Source: Sweltsa coloradensis (taxonomy: Eukaryota; Arthropoda; Insecta; Plecoptera; Chloroperlidae). From it: a DNA stretch of 64,000 nt. How positions within the stretch are numbered: the stretch's first letter is position 1; each line of letters starts with the position of its first letter. The notes beneath the pieces are model-generated. The model was given only the letters and a program-made list of their open reading frames with translations, did not search any database and had not been told where the DNA came from. A program made the position numbers and the translations under genes. Positions 11,650 to 23,635 of this stretch are shown piece after piece. The stretch lies in NCBI GenBank assembly GCA_024449915.1, contig JAMZAV010001285.1, positions 186,001-250,000 on the forward strand, written 5' to 3'.

Positions 11650-12768
11650 AGCAAGTACTGATATGGTGGGGAGGAAATATAAATTTAAAATATTACATCA
11701 GAATGCACAGTCAGTTAAAAATAAGGGGGAGCAGTTGGAAATATTATGTAAAGAGGAAACCCCAGATATATTTTGTATAAACTGAACATGCATTAAGCAA
11801 TCCTGAAATGTCTGAAATTCACACTTGAGGGGTATTACCAAGTAGCCAGCTTTTGTAAGCAAACCCAAAAAGCAGAAGGGGTCATGATTTGTTCAAAAGA
11901 AGGTATCAATGTAGAGGAAATTTAGAAAATATATTTAATTAACAATTACACAAGAAAATTATTTTGAGGTTGTGATAGGTAGAATAAAGCATGATTCATA
12001 CATCACAATAATTATTACACTATATAGGTAGATCTCCAAATGGGAATATTGACACCTTTTTTAATAAATTACATGAACTCTTAGAGATGGACTGCTTGAA
12101 GGAAAAAGATATTGTACTATGTGGCGACCTTAATATTGATGTACTAAAAAATGATAAGAATACAAGAACTCTTAAAGAATTAGCTAATATGTTTAAATTA
12201 AACATAACAATTAATGCTCCTCTAGGATTGCAATAACTAAAACTATCAATTTCTTCTTCTGCAATAGATAATATATTAACAAACATGGATAATTGATATG
12301 TATCAAAGTGAGGTCATCATTTCAGCAATATCTGATCATTATGCTCAAGCAATAAATATATATCCTTTAGATCAATCTAAAAATGGAAAACATAGTAACA
12401 GAATACGTACTTCTAACAGAATACAGGGACATGAGCAAGAGAAATATAACTATATTTAATGACAGACTTTTAAATGTTTCATGGGATGCAATATACAATC
12501 ATAAAACAGTTGACCATGCATATGACACATTTGTAGATATAATAACTTTTCACTACAATAAATCATTTCCAACAAGAAAGGCAAAGATTCAGAACACAAA
12601 AAAGAAAAGTAATAAATGGATAACACAAAATGTGATGGAAATGTCAAGGAAAGTGAGGAGACTTGCGTTAAAACTTAAAAGGAATACAAATGTCAATGTT
12701 TCTAAATAAATACAAAAAATGCAAAAAGGAATATAAAGATACAATTCGAAAAGCGAAGGCTCATAGAA
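11650..12768 (+). pseudogene. LINE-A ORF2 5' part: AP-type endonuclease and linker
   Basis: The endonuclease starts with KFKILHQNAQSVKNK at about 11678, the usual N-terminal block of CR1/L2-type LINE endonucleases. It continues through CGDLNID (12120-12140) and an SDHYAQ block at about 12330 that supplies the Asp-His pair. It is broken by a stop at about 11783 and by frame changes. The following linker (12383-12760) has the typical YD.F...YN.(S/A)FP.RKAK and KWIT..V motifs. Homology to this copy ends near 12768, where an endonuclease tail of a different LINE copy takes over. The protein would nick target DNA to prime reverse transcription. Confidence 0.7.
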
Positions 12769-15325
12769 TCAAAGATATATATATTGTTTATAGACAATAT
12801 ATTCACCACGTTCAATTAGGACACCTTCAAGGGGAAACTTTACTAGTAGACTCGTGTTTATCAGACCATTTTGCACTCTTCCTTAAATTCGAATCTTCAA
12901 TAAACTGGAGTGGTCCAAGCTGGACTCTAAAACGAAAATTTAATGAAGAAATACTTTAAAATTCCTTGAACTCCTTCAAGATGAGCTCTGGGTTGCTGCT
13001 CAAAATATATATCTGTCAATGAGTGTTTTGATGCATTCCATTCACAATATGTTATCTCTTTAACAAAGCATTTCCAGTTAACAGATGTAATACATATTAA
13101 CCAGTTAAATCAAGAAATGGATTACAACTTGAGATTCGCTCAGCATCTGCCGACCTCAGGAACCTACATGCACTATGTAAGAGAAAACCACTTGACCTTA
13201 TTCATAAAGGCAATTACAATCGTTTAAAAAATCTTCACTCTAGAAATATTAAAATAGCCAAAAAAAATTTAACGATAGCATTATTTTATCTTCCACAAAT
13301 AAATCTAGGGCTTCCTGGAACATTATCAGATCAGAGACATCATCATCTACTTCACCTATAACATGGCAATTGCGGTTGATGGGAAAAGGATCGATAATCC
13401 TTTTGAGGTTGCTAATAGATTCAACGTGTTCTTTAAAGAAATTAGTGCTATACCTCTTTTAAAAACTCCTATTGTGTCTGATATATTGAGACCAATCAAA
13501 TCATTCTTTTTATATCCAACAAATCCTACAGAATTTGCACAATAATGAAGAAAGTAGCTCCTAAGTACTCGTGCGGACATGATGGCATACCTAGTGCCAT
13601 CCTAGTGAAATCAATTAAACTCATTGCATTGCCTCTATCCAACATTATAAACATGTCGTTCGAAACTGGCACTTTCCCCACAATTTTGAAGCAATCAACA
13701 ATCGTCCCTGTACACAAAAAAGGAAAGAAGGATATTTTAGATAACTATCGCCCAATCTCGTTACTCTCATCGTTTTCAAAAATTTTTGAACTCGTAATGT
13801 ACAATCGACTTACCTCCTATCTCAATAAATATCACATTCTAGATGACAGTCAGCATGGCTTCCGTTCTGGGAAATCTACGACGACAGCTATTTTTTCATA
13901 TCTGTCATCGCTTTACTCTGCTTTAGACAGAGGAGATCAAGCATTGGGCTCTGTTTTGATATGAGCAAGCTTTTGATACAATCGATCATGGAATTCTCCT
14001 CAAAACACTACATTCCTTAGGCATTATCGGCCCTGCACACAGTTGGATAACGTCATTTCTCACTAACCGCAAACAAACGGTGAAAATAATGTCATCGAAA
14101 TCACACATTCCTTCAATATCTGACCACTCCCAATAACTAGTGGTGTCCCCAAGGTCTACGCTTGGCCCTCTATTTTTTATAATATATATTAACAGTCTTC
14201 CCAAACTTCTTTAATATGGAATATTTCCAGGACATTGTAAAATCTTTCCTCACCTTATATGCTGATGACATCAACTCCCTCCTCATAGCCCCCATAATGT
14301 AAATTCAATGTTGCTAACATCAGCTGGCAAATTCTCAGTATCACAAATATCATCATACTGTAAGTCTAGGAGACTGGCTATCCAAACGATAAAAACAATT
14401 TTCTTAAATTTCATACTAATGCATCGCAATACCCCTTAAGCCCCCTTATTCGTCTGGATGGTAAGAGTATAGCAAGGCAACCTACTGCAAAAATTCTAGG
14501 GCTTACTGTGAGTGAGTCCCTTGACTGGCTTCCACATATCCAGACATTGGCACCGCGTCTGCTAAGTGGTTGTTTCATGCTTCGAAGGCTAAAACTTCTT
14601 GTGAGCCCTACTACGTTACTCATGGTATATCATTCATACATTCAGTCAATTATCTCATATGCAGTTCTATTTTGGGGCATCTCAAGTCATGCTAAACGAA
14701 TATTCATAATTCAAAAAAGGGCGGGAGAATAATCGCCGGTATATCAAGGCGACATTCATGTAAAACACATTTCACTTATCTTCATATATTGACTCTTACA
14801 TCTGAATTAATTTTGTCAGCTTCCACATTTGCACACTCTCATCCTGAACTGTTTTTAACAAATGCAATAAACCACTCTCATAAAACGCGTACTAAAATCT
14901 AACATATTCATTCCTACTTTCAACCATTCACTATTTAAAAACAGTCCAAGCTACCTCTGTAGTAAAATTTACAATAAATTTCCACAATCCATCAAAAACG
15001 ATACTCCAACATCATTTAGAATTAAAATTAAATCTTTTCTCTTCATAACCTTTTTATTCCTTAGAGAATTCCTTATTGCAAAAATTGAATTTAAATAACA
15101 CATTTTGTGTCCCATCTTCCTTCTTGTCCATCACATAACGTATGTATGTTTTCTTATCTTTTCCCTTATTAATTGTTCTTTTAAAATTTTTTATTGTTTT
15201 CCCTATTTATATTTTTAATTCAAATTTACTGTGCTGGGTTTTTCCCCCTCCCTCTCCCCTCAGGAGGGGGTATTTTTTTCTATGTACAAAATCTGTGAAA
15301 AAAGAATAAAATAAAAACTAATAAG
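12769..15325 (+). mobile_element. LINE-B, 5'-truncated: endonuclease tail, reverse transcriptase, 3' UTR
   Basis: The fragment enters in the end of an endonuclease (CLSDHFALFLKFE at about 12855). It then passes through a linker with NRFNVFFKE (about 13410) into a reverse transcriptase. RT landmarks are HDGIPSAI, VPVHKKGKKDILDNYRPISL (13709-13768), QHGFRSGKSTT (13850), a GVPQG-type block damaged by one lost base near 14143, YADD at 14258-14269, and a thumb region ending YHSYIQSIISYAVLFWG. The coding region has stops and frame changes, so it is dead. The 3' end is marked by a GC stem (CCCCCTCCC...GGAGGGGG, about 15246-15268) and an A-rich tail with AATAAAATAAAA at about 15305. A 5' truncation inside the endonuclease is normal for LINE insertions. 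Confidence 0.78.
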
Positions 15326-15327
15326 GA

Positions 15328-17560
15328 AATCAGAAAAAAAAGGAAAAGATATAGGAATATAAATTAATCTGGAAGGGGTTCAAAAAGAAAAAAAAAAACT
15401 AAAAAAGAATTTGAAACACCGTAGAAAAATGAAACTGTCAGAAATCCCAAAGAAAAATTGGGAAAACATTTAAATGACTACTTTAAAATATAGCCACAAA
15501 AAAAAACAGAAGCAAAAGAAAAACTAAAATGATGGGAAAAAAAACTGTTGCCGGGAAATAATAAATTATTTTGCCTCATAAATGTAAAAAAGAGGGAAAA
15601 CTTTGCAAATTAAAAAATTTAAAAAATAAGAAATCAATGGTTTCCGATGGTTTATCAAGCTTTCTTATAAAAAAATGGGGCAAGGTATTGTAGACCCATT
15701 TATTTACTTAATTAATATGTCTCTTAAAAAGGTTTTTTTAAAAAAGTTTTTAAAAGGTGGTGGGGGGAAAAACCCAAATTTTTGAAGGGGGAAACACTCG
15801 AGACTCAAAAAATTATGCCCTTTTTTTAAATACTTTGTTTTTTCAAAGTGTTTAAAAGAGTAATGTATAATAGTTGGGCCGAATACTTACGGGCAAATAG
15901 ATAATAGAAAAAGAAAACCTGGTTTTCAGAGGAAAAAGCGATAAACTGAAACAGTTTCTTGCTGCCTTCTTTGAAAAGGGTTGTAACGGGCGCTTGATCA
16001 GAAAAAAACCCCTTAGCCATTTATTGGATCTTTAAAAGTTTTGGGATTTGTGTGGAGTAAAAATACTTTTAATAAGAAAAACTTTTTTTCTATGGAATTT
16101 AAAGGGGAAAATGCCCTCCCAATTTGGTTTTTTTCGTATCTAAATGGAAGGACGCAAATGTAGTTTTTTCGGGACCTTTTTGAAAAAAAAAAACAAAATC
16201 GGGAGAGGAAACTTTTAAACGGGATTTAACCAAAAGGGAAATCAAAATACGGTTTTGTTTTTAAAATATAAAATAAATGCATCCCAAATGGGGCCAATAA
16301 GTGAAGGGGATATTTTCTGATGCAGATGAGGGCAACCCCCCCACCCTTGCTCATGAAATTATAGAAAATTAGAAAATCCCGCTTTTATCAGTTTTAACAA
16401 AAGGGGGGGCGGGGCTGAAACCCAAAAAACCTAAAATGAATAATAAAAAACAAAAATTGTATGATATTCCCAAGGAAAAATAGGGAAGAAAAAAATATTT
16501 GAAATCGGGTTATGTGATAAGCCCTTCCCTCTTGAACAAATAGACACACCCAAAGTTCTTGGGGATTTGTATAGGGACAAGTGTTTAAATCGTGGGACAT
16601 CCACACTGATTATGTGGGCAAAAAAAAAATAACTAAATATATATGTTTTAAAGGAAAAATAAAAAATATATGCAGATAGAATTTTTGCTGTTATGGGTTG
16701 AAACGGGTGTACCTACTACGCCCTGATTGAGTCACATTTGGTAGGGGTTTAATAGCGTGGGGTAAATACACAAAAAAAAAATTTTTCATAAGATCTTTTG
16801 TCATGCAAAAAAAAGTTTTAAAAAATATAGAAAAAGTTTAAAAGGGGATACTGTAAAAGGGAAAATTTAAAAACTTTGAATATTCTTACTCTTGAGGGCC
16901 TCAAATATTTAAAAAGAAATTTTATTTTTAATTAATCATGGGGAAAAATTTTTTAAAAAAACATAAATTTTCATAATCAATACAGGGGGAAAAAATGATA
17001 TATTTGTGCCACCCCCTAGGCTGGTTTGAAAGGAAAAAAGCCCCACATATGCAGGAAAAACCCTTTTTTTAAAAGCTAAAACCTGCCTTTATCAAAAAAA
17101 AACCAACTGATACATTTAAAAAGGATCTTAGGACTTTTTTGTTGAAAAAAAATTTACGATTTTGGGGGAATTTCTTGGGGGGAAAATAAAAATATGCCCT
17201 TAAAAATCCCAATTTTTTTTGCAATTAAGACCCCTAATTTTATATTATCTAGTACCCTATCTTATATTGTGAAAAAGGTATATTTTTTTAAATTTTTATT
17301 ATTGTATTTTTGGAAAAAGTGTATTTTTTTTAATTAAATGTAAATTAGTTTAGAAATTTTTCTATACATCCTAATATTCAAGTCTTAGTCTTTTAAAACC
17401 GACTGTTTATAGCTAGCTAGTTAAATAATAAAATGTTTAAAAAACTTTTTTATTTTCTTGTCAAAAACATTGTAACATTATATGCTATATTAGTTATCCC
17501 AAAACAAACAAAAAAATTTGAAATAAAATTTAAATGTGTTTTTAAAAAGGTATCCTCGTT
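15328..17560 (+). mobile_element. LINE reverse-transcriptase remnant in poor-quality sequence (possibly the rest of LINE-A)
   Basis: Broken pieces of LINE RT can be read: SDGLSSFLIKK at about 15638, PFIYLINMSLKK at about 15697, FKRVMYNRLAEYL-like near 15850, and an aspartate-rich YADD-position remnant near 16320. They begin right after the A-rich tail of LINE-B and follow the domain LINE-A lacks. So LINE-B probably inserted into LINE-A's linker; a separate copy is also possible. The sequence is riddled with A, T and G homopolymers, and its frames are unreliable. No 3' end is identified. Confidence 0.55.
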
Positions 17561-18699
17561 CGGGGGGGCCATGACGGGGGTTTACGCCCCCGGCCCACTA
17601 GGCATTCTCTAGGTGTTTTGAGCCCTCAAAAGAAACTTTGCTCGCTTATCAATGCGTCCAACTGAGCGTTTCCTAGTATTATTTTATACGGTACCGGTAG
17701 GGCCTACGTACCTACGTACCGTAGGCCCTACCGTATAAATACTAGTAGGGTTAGTAGGGTCTTGTAGAAATACAAAACAAATTGAAACTGGTAAACAAAT
17801 TATAATTTTCCAAGCAAATCAAGTCAACCAGCATAATTTTATTACCGGTATCTTAGAAGTTAGAATGCATGTCTTAGTTGTTATTGACAAATGATAATAG
17901 GCCTAATTTAAAAAAAATAATGATTAGGCCCTAGGCCTACCGGTATATTATAGGCCTAGGCCTAAAGCAAATTTTCCAAATCGTAAAAATTTTCTTTCGA
18001 CCCACACAGGTAGTGTGCTACAATTTTTGTATTGTAAGTGAGAAAAGTAACCAACAACCAAAACAAATTTTGTTAATTTCAAGTTTTAGCCACACATAAT
18101 TTTTTCAAAAATTGGGGCTACAAAACTTTTAAAGCCCGGGCGCAGCGCCCGCGATCATTTTAGTCTCCGAGTTTCAAATGGTTGTTGCAAATACCCAGGG
18201 CAGTAAAATTTTTCTTTTGGGAAATTGCACAAACATTGTTTGCGAAGAAAAAAATAAAAATCTTTATTAAAAAAAAAAACTATTGGGGTTTTCAACCACT
18301 CTTTGGGAAAAAAAAAGTTGGAATGCCTTTTACAACAACATGTTTGGGGAGAAAAACAAAACACAAAAGTTTTAAAAAAAGTTTTTTTTTAAGATTTTAA
18401 CAAAACTTTCCCACTGAAGGAGAGGGCAGATGAAAAAAAAAAGGGATAGGACAAATTTTGGGTTACCAAGGGGGATAATGCTTACCCCCACAATGGGAAA
18501 AGATTTTATTAAAATTAAAAAAACCCTTTTTACCTACTGATGAAAAAAGTGAATTTAAAAATAGGACCTATAAACAAAAACTTCCAAAAGAGTAAAGAGA
18601 CAGGCCAAAAAAATAAATTTACAAACACCCAAAATTTTTAAATCCACCAATAAATTAAAACTCCCTTTGGGGGATAATTTTAAAGGGAAAAATGTGGTT
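17561..18699. other. non-coding stretch rich in AGGCCT motifs, then noisy sequence
   Basis: From 17561 to 18130 the sequence is clean, AT-rich and dotted with TAGGCCTA-type palindromes and an imperfect hairpin at 17685-17737. After about 18130 the homopolymer-rich noisy style returns and continues into the next LINE. No supported gene. Confidence 0.5.
17685..17737. repeat. imperfect inverted repeat around TACGTACCTACGTA
   Basis: GGTAGGGCCTACG on the left is mirrored by CGTAGGCCCTACC on the right, and TATACGG pairs with CCGTATA. Six extra bases interrupt the left arm. The spacer is about 11 bases. Confidence 0.7.
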
Positions 18700-20985
18700 T
18701 TAACAACAGTAAGCCCAAAACAAAGGGAAAATTTAACTCTTGTCAAATGATAAGAAAAAAAAACTGAACCCCGTCCGGATAGGGTAACCCTAGCCTATTC
18801 AATGAGGCTTTTATCAATACGGCCAAAATTGTTAAAAACTTTCCTACAACAACACCCCCGGGATGCCAAAGTAAATTAGGGAAAAGGGAAATTCCCAAAC
18901 CAGGTTAATCCTTCTAAAGAATTAGAAATAACCCCCCTTAAAAAAATCTGTATGATAATCAAAAATATGAAAAGTACAAAATTTTACAGAATCTATAGAT
19001 TTTAGTGCAAAAATAAAAAAGCCCCTGTTGCAAAATTTTTTGCCATTTCCCCTAGTTAAAATGTAAAAAATTCGTCACAAGGGCATTTTCCACAAATGGT
19101 TTAAAAAAACTAAGGCAAATTTCCCATATTTAAAAAAGGGGGGGGGGCAATGATGCCAAGAAATATGGGCCAATATCTATACTCCCGAAATTTTTTTAAA
19201 ATTTTTTTGAAAAGGTTATGCTAACCGATTAGTCAAAAACTTAGAGGACAACCCGTATTATTAATGGGAAATCAAAAATGGTTTAAAAAAAAGGAAAATC
19301 TACTTTTAAAGCAGCTTTCTCCCTCTCAGAAAAAATCCTAGAAAACTTTAGACAAAAAAGAAAAGGGGATTGGGCCTTTTTTTTTGATCTGTCAAAAGCG
19401 TTTGACACAGGGAAAACCTCAAAATCTATTAAAAATGTATCATTATGGGAAATTTGAGGGGGCACTTAGCGGGTTTTAAACTTACCCACCAACAGAAAAC
19501 AGGGTGTAGGATAAATTTTCTTTAATAATAGGACGAATTTGAGAGGGGGAAAACTTTTCTCCCATTTGGGTGGAAATCCTTACAGAGGTTCCTCAGGGCC
19601 CCAAAAATAAGGGCCCCCCCTGTTTATTTTCTCACGGGAAGAAACCCCCCGGCAAACGTGACTAAGGGTAAACTAAATTTAATTTGCTGATTTACACCAA
19701 TGGGAAAATTTTTAACGGATTTTAAGTGGGATGAAGTAGAAGCCCAGGGGGGAAAGAAAAAAAACGAAAAAAATGAATGGTTTACAGTAAATAAAACCCT
19801 TTCATTAAAACCCCGGGGAAAACTAAAATTTAAATTTAAATTCCAGGTAGGGTTTTAGCAAAAAAAACAGCAACGTCAAATCTTATAATGATGCACCTGC
19901 ACCGCTTTATAGTGTTGCAAATTTTTTAGGTCTGTTCCTTGACAACAACTTAAATTGGAAAACCCATATAAAAAACTTGCTTCCCAAATTAGCGAACGTG
20001 CATGTTTTGCATTGAGACGTCTTAGCATCTAGTAAGCAGTGATGCCAACAAGGCAGTATACTTTGCCTATTTCCATTCCATAATGACCTATGGGATTGCT
20101 ATATGGGGAAATAGTACTGATGAAAAAAAAATTTTTGTTTCTCCAAAAAAAATCTGTGAGGGTAGTTGCAAAAGCAGGCTTCAGGGATAGTTGTAAACCT
20201 TTTTTTAGATCTCTAAAATTCTTCCCATGCCCTGTGTCTACATATGTGAAGTTATCACTTTGTACTAGAGTAACCTCAACCTTTTCACCAAAAACTTGAA
20301 TGTACACGACATAAATACTCGAAACAGAGGTCAGCTGAGAGTAACCCAGTGTAACCTATCGAGAAGGCAAAAAGGTATGGCAGAGAGTGGAATAAAGATG
20401 TACAATAATCTTCATCAAAGTTTTAAAGGGATATAAGTGACATAAAAGAATTTAAGAAAACTTTAAAAAAATCACTGCTGTCTCATTGCTACTACTCTGT
20501 AAATGAATTTTATGATCAACCACTTATAATGCAGGTGGGATAAGCCTAATGTTTTTCTTTTGTTTTTAAAAGTGTATCTGTCGGTTGTTAAATGAGGTGT
20601 TTTTTACTGATATTGGATTTTATGACCTATCTTATAAAAGTTTGTTGGCAAGTATGTGTCAGTTTTAAAATAAGCCTGTGTATTTTATTGTTATAGGATT
20701 TTATACAATTATGACTCCTATTTAAGTGTTAATTATTGTTAAATCTACTCTTTTGGTAGTGACTGTGAGAAACATGTTGATTTGTAAATTTTTTATATTA
20801 CTTTTTACTTTGGGACTTTGAGCATCACTGTTCATTTGTTTTTATTTGACTACACTGCCTGTGTATATAGGTTATTAGCTCTAATACCTAAACTCAAATA
20901 ACATGACAACTCGATAATTCTGTGCATCCTACAATGTATACAAGAATGTAAAAGAGGCTTGACAATAAATGAAATAAATGTCACT
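18700..20985 (+). mobile_element. LINE-C, degenerate reverse transcriptase with 3' end
   Basis: Reverse transcriptase pieces are readable on the plus strand: STFKAAFSLSEKILENF (about 19300), FFDLSKAFDT (about 19381, palm motif A), a VPQG block at about 19585, a FADD-like block near 19685, and FLGLFLDNNLNWKTHIKNL (about 19927). A long thumb segment with YFHSIMTYGIAIWGNSTDEK (about 20068-20127) and RVVAKAGFRDSCKPFFRSLKF follows. This looks like the Jockey/CR1 superfamily. The first part up to about 19850 is noisy; the rest is clean but still has a stop near 20030. The element probably ends near 20985 with an ACAATAAATGAAATAAATG-type tail. Non-functional. Confidence 0.72.
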
Positions 20986-22221
20986 CCCTCGCTCTCTCTG
21001 CGTCGTCGGAAGGAAGACCAGTGACAAAGAGTGTTGAGTGATCTATCACATTCACATCGGGAGTTAGTAGGTCTAAGTTTAAAAGAAAACGTTACCGTAA
21101 TGTGCATTTTGCATGCCTATTTCACCATCGAAAGCGCTTCACGAAAAAGTGTTAAAAAGTTAAGCCGGATTATTGAGTGGAATCATAATCGGATTTATAA
21201 TTGCGTGGAATAGGCCTACTTAGGCTCATTGAAATAAAATGATGAGCTTCAAATAAGGTGACACGCAACGCAGTGCAGTGGTTTCGTCAGCCAATCAGGA
21301 ATGGCTTGCGTTAGTTCGGTCGAACTCGAGACTTTTGCAGAGCTGCATGCCAACCATAACCTCTAATCTGTGTAAGTTATTGTGAAATATATCCCCATGG
21401 CTTTGACTTTGCTATAATCTCTTACGTATAGTTTAACGTCAACCTGTGTGTTGTGGAATAAACCGCCCCTAGGCCCATCCTAGGGCACTGTACCAACCGA
21501 AACAGTTCCCTAGGCCCTAGGCCTAGGCCTAGCCTAGGGCAGGGCTAGGTAGGCCTAAAAAACTTACTTTTAAAATGCGCTTCTCAAAGGTTTAAGTGCC
21601 GTGATTTTGTTATAAATCAAACCAGGGAGACGTCAATATTGTTTACGAAGGAATTAAAAACTGTACTACACTAAAACTACGTTATTTTATAATGATTTTA
21701 CAAACTAAAATTCGTTATCAAAGTGTCAACAAAACGTCAACACACGAGACGACGTCATTGATTTTCCACCGTCGGTGTGATGTGCCGGACCCGGAAATCA
21801 GATCTATTAGTTTCAGCAGGGCGGTGAAAATTTCCGTAAACAAACAAACCACCGCCGTCTGGATGTATGCAAGATACAAAAGCTGTTTTGTATCTTACAT
21901 ACATCCAGACGGCGGTGAAACAAACATAACCTTGTGTCAAACCAAACGTCCCGGTGCCAAAAGTGAAACCAGGTGAAACGTTTTGGTTTAAAATATTTTG
22001 AATCTCGCATAATGCTGTTTTGATGCAGTTATAACATTGAAGTTCTAAGGTGAGACTAACATAGGACCTAAGTTATCTGAGTTACCGGCATTATAATGTA
22101 AATTTAGTTAATTTACTCTGGGCCAGATGCCTAGGCCCCTAGCGCAGCGCCTAGCGAGGTTCGCCCTAGGCCTAGCTAGATGCGCATCGAAAACGTAACA
22201 GGAATAAGAACAGGATCATAA
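20986..22221. other. non-coding stretch with AGGCCT clusters and a hairpin
   Basis: No convincing gene. Dense AGGCCTAGGCC clusters lie at about 21510-21560 and 22120-22175. A near-perfect hairpin occupies 21850-21917 and is listed separately. Confidence 0.5.
21850..21917. repeat. 32-bp near-perfect hairpin with 4-nt loop
   Basis: Left arm 21850-21881 and right arm 21886-21917 are complementary at 31 of 32 positions, with loop GCTG. The arms begin CACCGCCGTCTGG and end CCAGACGGCGGTG. Homology stops at the arm ends, so it is not the end of a longer MITE that I can see. Confidence 0.9.
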
Positions 22222-22222
22222 T

Positions 22223-22312
22223 GGCTTGTTGGCCTATTGGTTAGCGTCTTTGCTTCCAATGCAGAAGGTCCGGGGTTCGATTTCCACTTTAGGCAGAAGT
22301 TTATGGACATGC
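22223..22312 (+). mobile_element. SINE-1 head (tRNA-like), 3'-truncated
   Basis: GGCTTGTTGGCCTATTGGTT resembles the 5' half of tRNA-Pro. The TTCCAAT anticodon-loop position and B box GGGTTCGATTTCC follow. The body of the SINE seen in other copies is missing after about 85 bases. Confidence 0.75.
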
Positions 22313-22597
22313 GAAATGCGATACCCTAGTGAGATAATAAAATTCATTGTTGAGGTTCCCATTGTTGTAATAGATGGGTACAATCAACTTTGGGTACGTT
22401 CCGTATGATGCTAACTTGCAGCTTGGGCGTGCCCAAAGCATTCCGTAAACACCGCCGCCATCACAACGCCCGTAACGCCCAATGTTAAACCTCGGGCATC
22501 TTGGGCATGTCTGGGTGTTGTGGGCGCGTGGGAGCATCATTCGGAACGTACCCTAAAACTGCAAGTATTAATAAATTACATAGGCTACCTGTATTTA
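22313..22597. repeat. copy 1 of a short duplicated segment (with MITE insertion)
   Basis: The segment from ATGGACATGC to CCTGTATTTA is repeated at 23468-23590 with few differences. Copy 1 carries the 162-bp MITE at 22392-22553 and copy 2 does not, which makes copy 2 a natural empty site. Confidence 0.85.
22392..22553. mobile_element. 162-bp MITE with 21-bp TIRs
   Basis: The ends GGGTACGTTCCG... and ...CGGAACGTACCC are inverted repeats over 21 bp with one mismatch. Comparison with the empty copy at 23468-23590 confirms it is an insertion. The flanks do not show an unambiguous target duplication. There is no coding capacity and I cannot assign the superfamily. Confidence 0.85.
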
Positions 22598-23066
22598 TTG
22601 GATGAGCGTAGCGAGCGTAGCGAGCGAAGCGAAGATTCCATTTCACTACACTGGAGATAAAAATCCGGAATGTTTTTTTTTTTTCTTTTTTTTTTTTTGT
22701 ATTTTTGTGTGTCTGTGAACACGATTCCGGCTAAACCAATACTCCAATTGCGATGAAATTTTATGGAGGTCTATGAAATCTCTGAACGAAGAACTGCACG
22801 GGGGGAAAAATCGATCAAAAATTATTTCTAACAATGCTTTATCCGATTGTGATTTTTAAAAAATTCTTCGACTTATAACACTACATGCTTTATCCGATTG
22901 TAATGATTTTTTCACAGAACCTTAATTTTATGAATTAATATATTCGTGTGAAATTTGAGCGTAATCGAAAAATTATCTATTAAAAAAATTGCAATTTTAC
23001 GCTTTTTTCGTTTAAAAAAAATTACGCTCATCCATCAACGCGGCGGGACTTAAGCGTTTTCCTAGT
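22597..23066 (-). repeat. R1 dispersed repeat, full-length copy
   Basis: It begins ATTGGATGAGCGTAGCGAGC and ends GGCGGGACTTAAGCG + TTTTCCTAGT, the reverse complement of the R1 layout at 34586 and 35344. Inside are a T-rich tract next to CACTGGAGA, a TCCGGCTAAACC block, and modules containing CATGCTTTATCCGATTG and CAAATTTCACAC-type sequence in reverse. Confidence 0.8.
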
Positions 23067-23087
23067 TTATATATCCCCATTCCCCCT

Positions 23088-23467
23088 CTGGGCCCGGGGT
23101 AGAATTGGTCCAGAGCATGGCTCTGCTAGTCGTAAAAGGCGATTCAAGAGAAAAAGTCCACCTCGCAAACATCAGCTAGAAAGAGCGGATTATCTTACTC
23201 CCCGAAACTAGAGGCGAGCTCTGGCATTCGTCGTCGGGCTTGTCCCCTTCCCTTGACGACCCCCTGGCGACGATGACAATGACACAACGAACGATGACAA
23301 AGACGATGACGACTGCGACGTGAGAAACCCCCCTTCCTCCCCTTACCCGTGGTGGCTGGTTCTGACCAGCATGGGCCCCTCCTCCCCCCTCCCCCCCCTT
23401 AGGCTAGAGTGGTGCATTATGACCTAACGGTTGACGCGTCCTTAATCCAAATAAACCAAACCAAAAA
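23088..23467 (+). repeat. SINE-3-type dispersed repeat
   Basis: It contains GGTAGAATTGGTCCAGAGCA and CTAGTCGTAAAAGGCGA, then a GC-rich body with GACGATGACGA-like repeats, and ends in an A/C-rich tail AATCCAAATAAACCAAACC. Parts of the same sequence recur in inverted orientation at 56755-57215, so it is dispersed. The TCGTAAAAGGCGA core resembles a motif I remember from invertebrate SINEs; assignment as a SINE is inference. Confidence 0.65.
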
Positions 23468-23590
23468 ATGGACATGCAATAGTAACATGGGAGATAATAA
23501 AATTCATTGTTGAGGTTCCCATTGTTGTAATAGATGGGTACAATCAACTTTAATCAAGTATTAATAAATTACATAGGGTACCTGTATTTA
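23468..23590. repeat. copy 2 of the duplicated segment (empty site)
   Basis: This matches 22313-22597 without the MITE. Between the two copies lie the R1 copy and the SINE-3 element. Confidence 0.85.
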
Positions 23591-23635
23591 CCATTTTTAG
23601 GCGTGAACATGCAATTATGTAGGCCTGTAGAAGAT

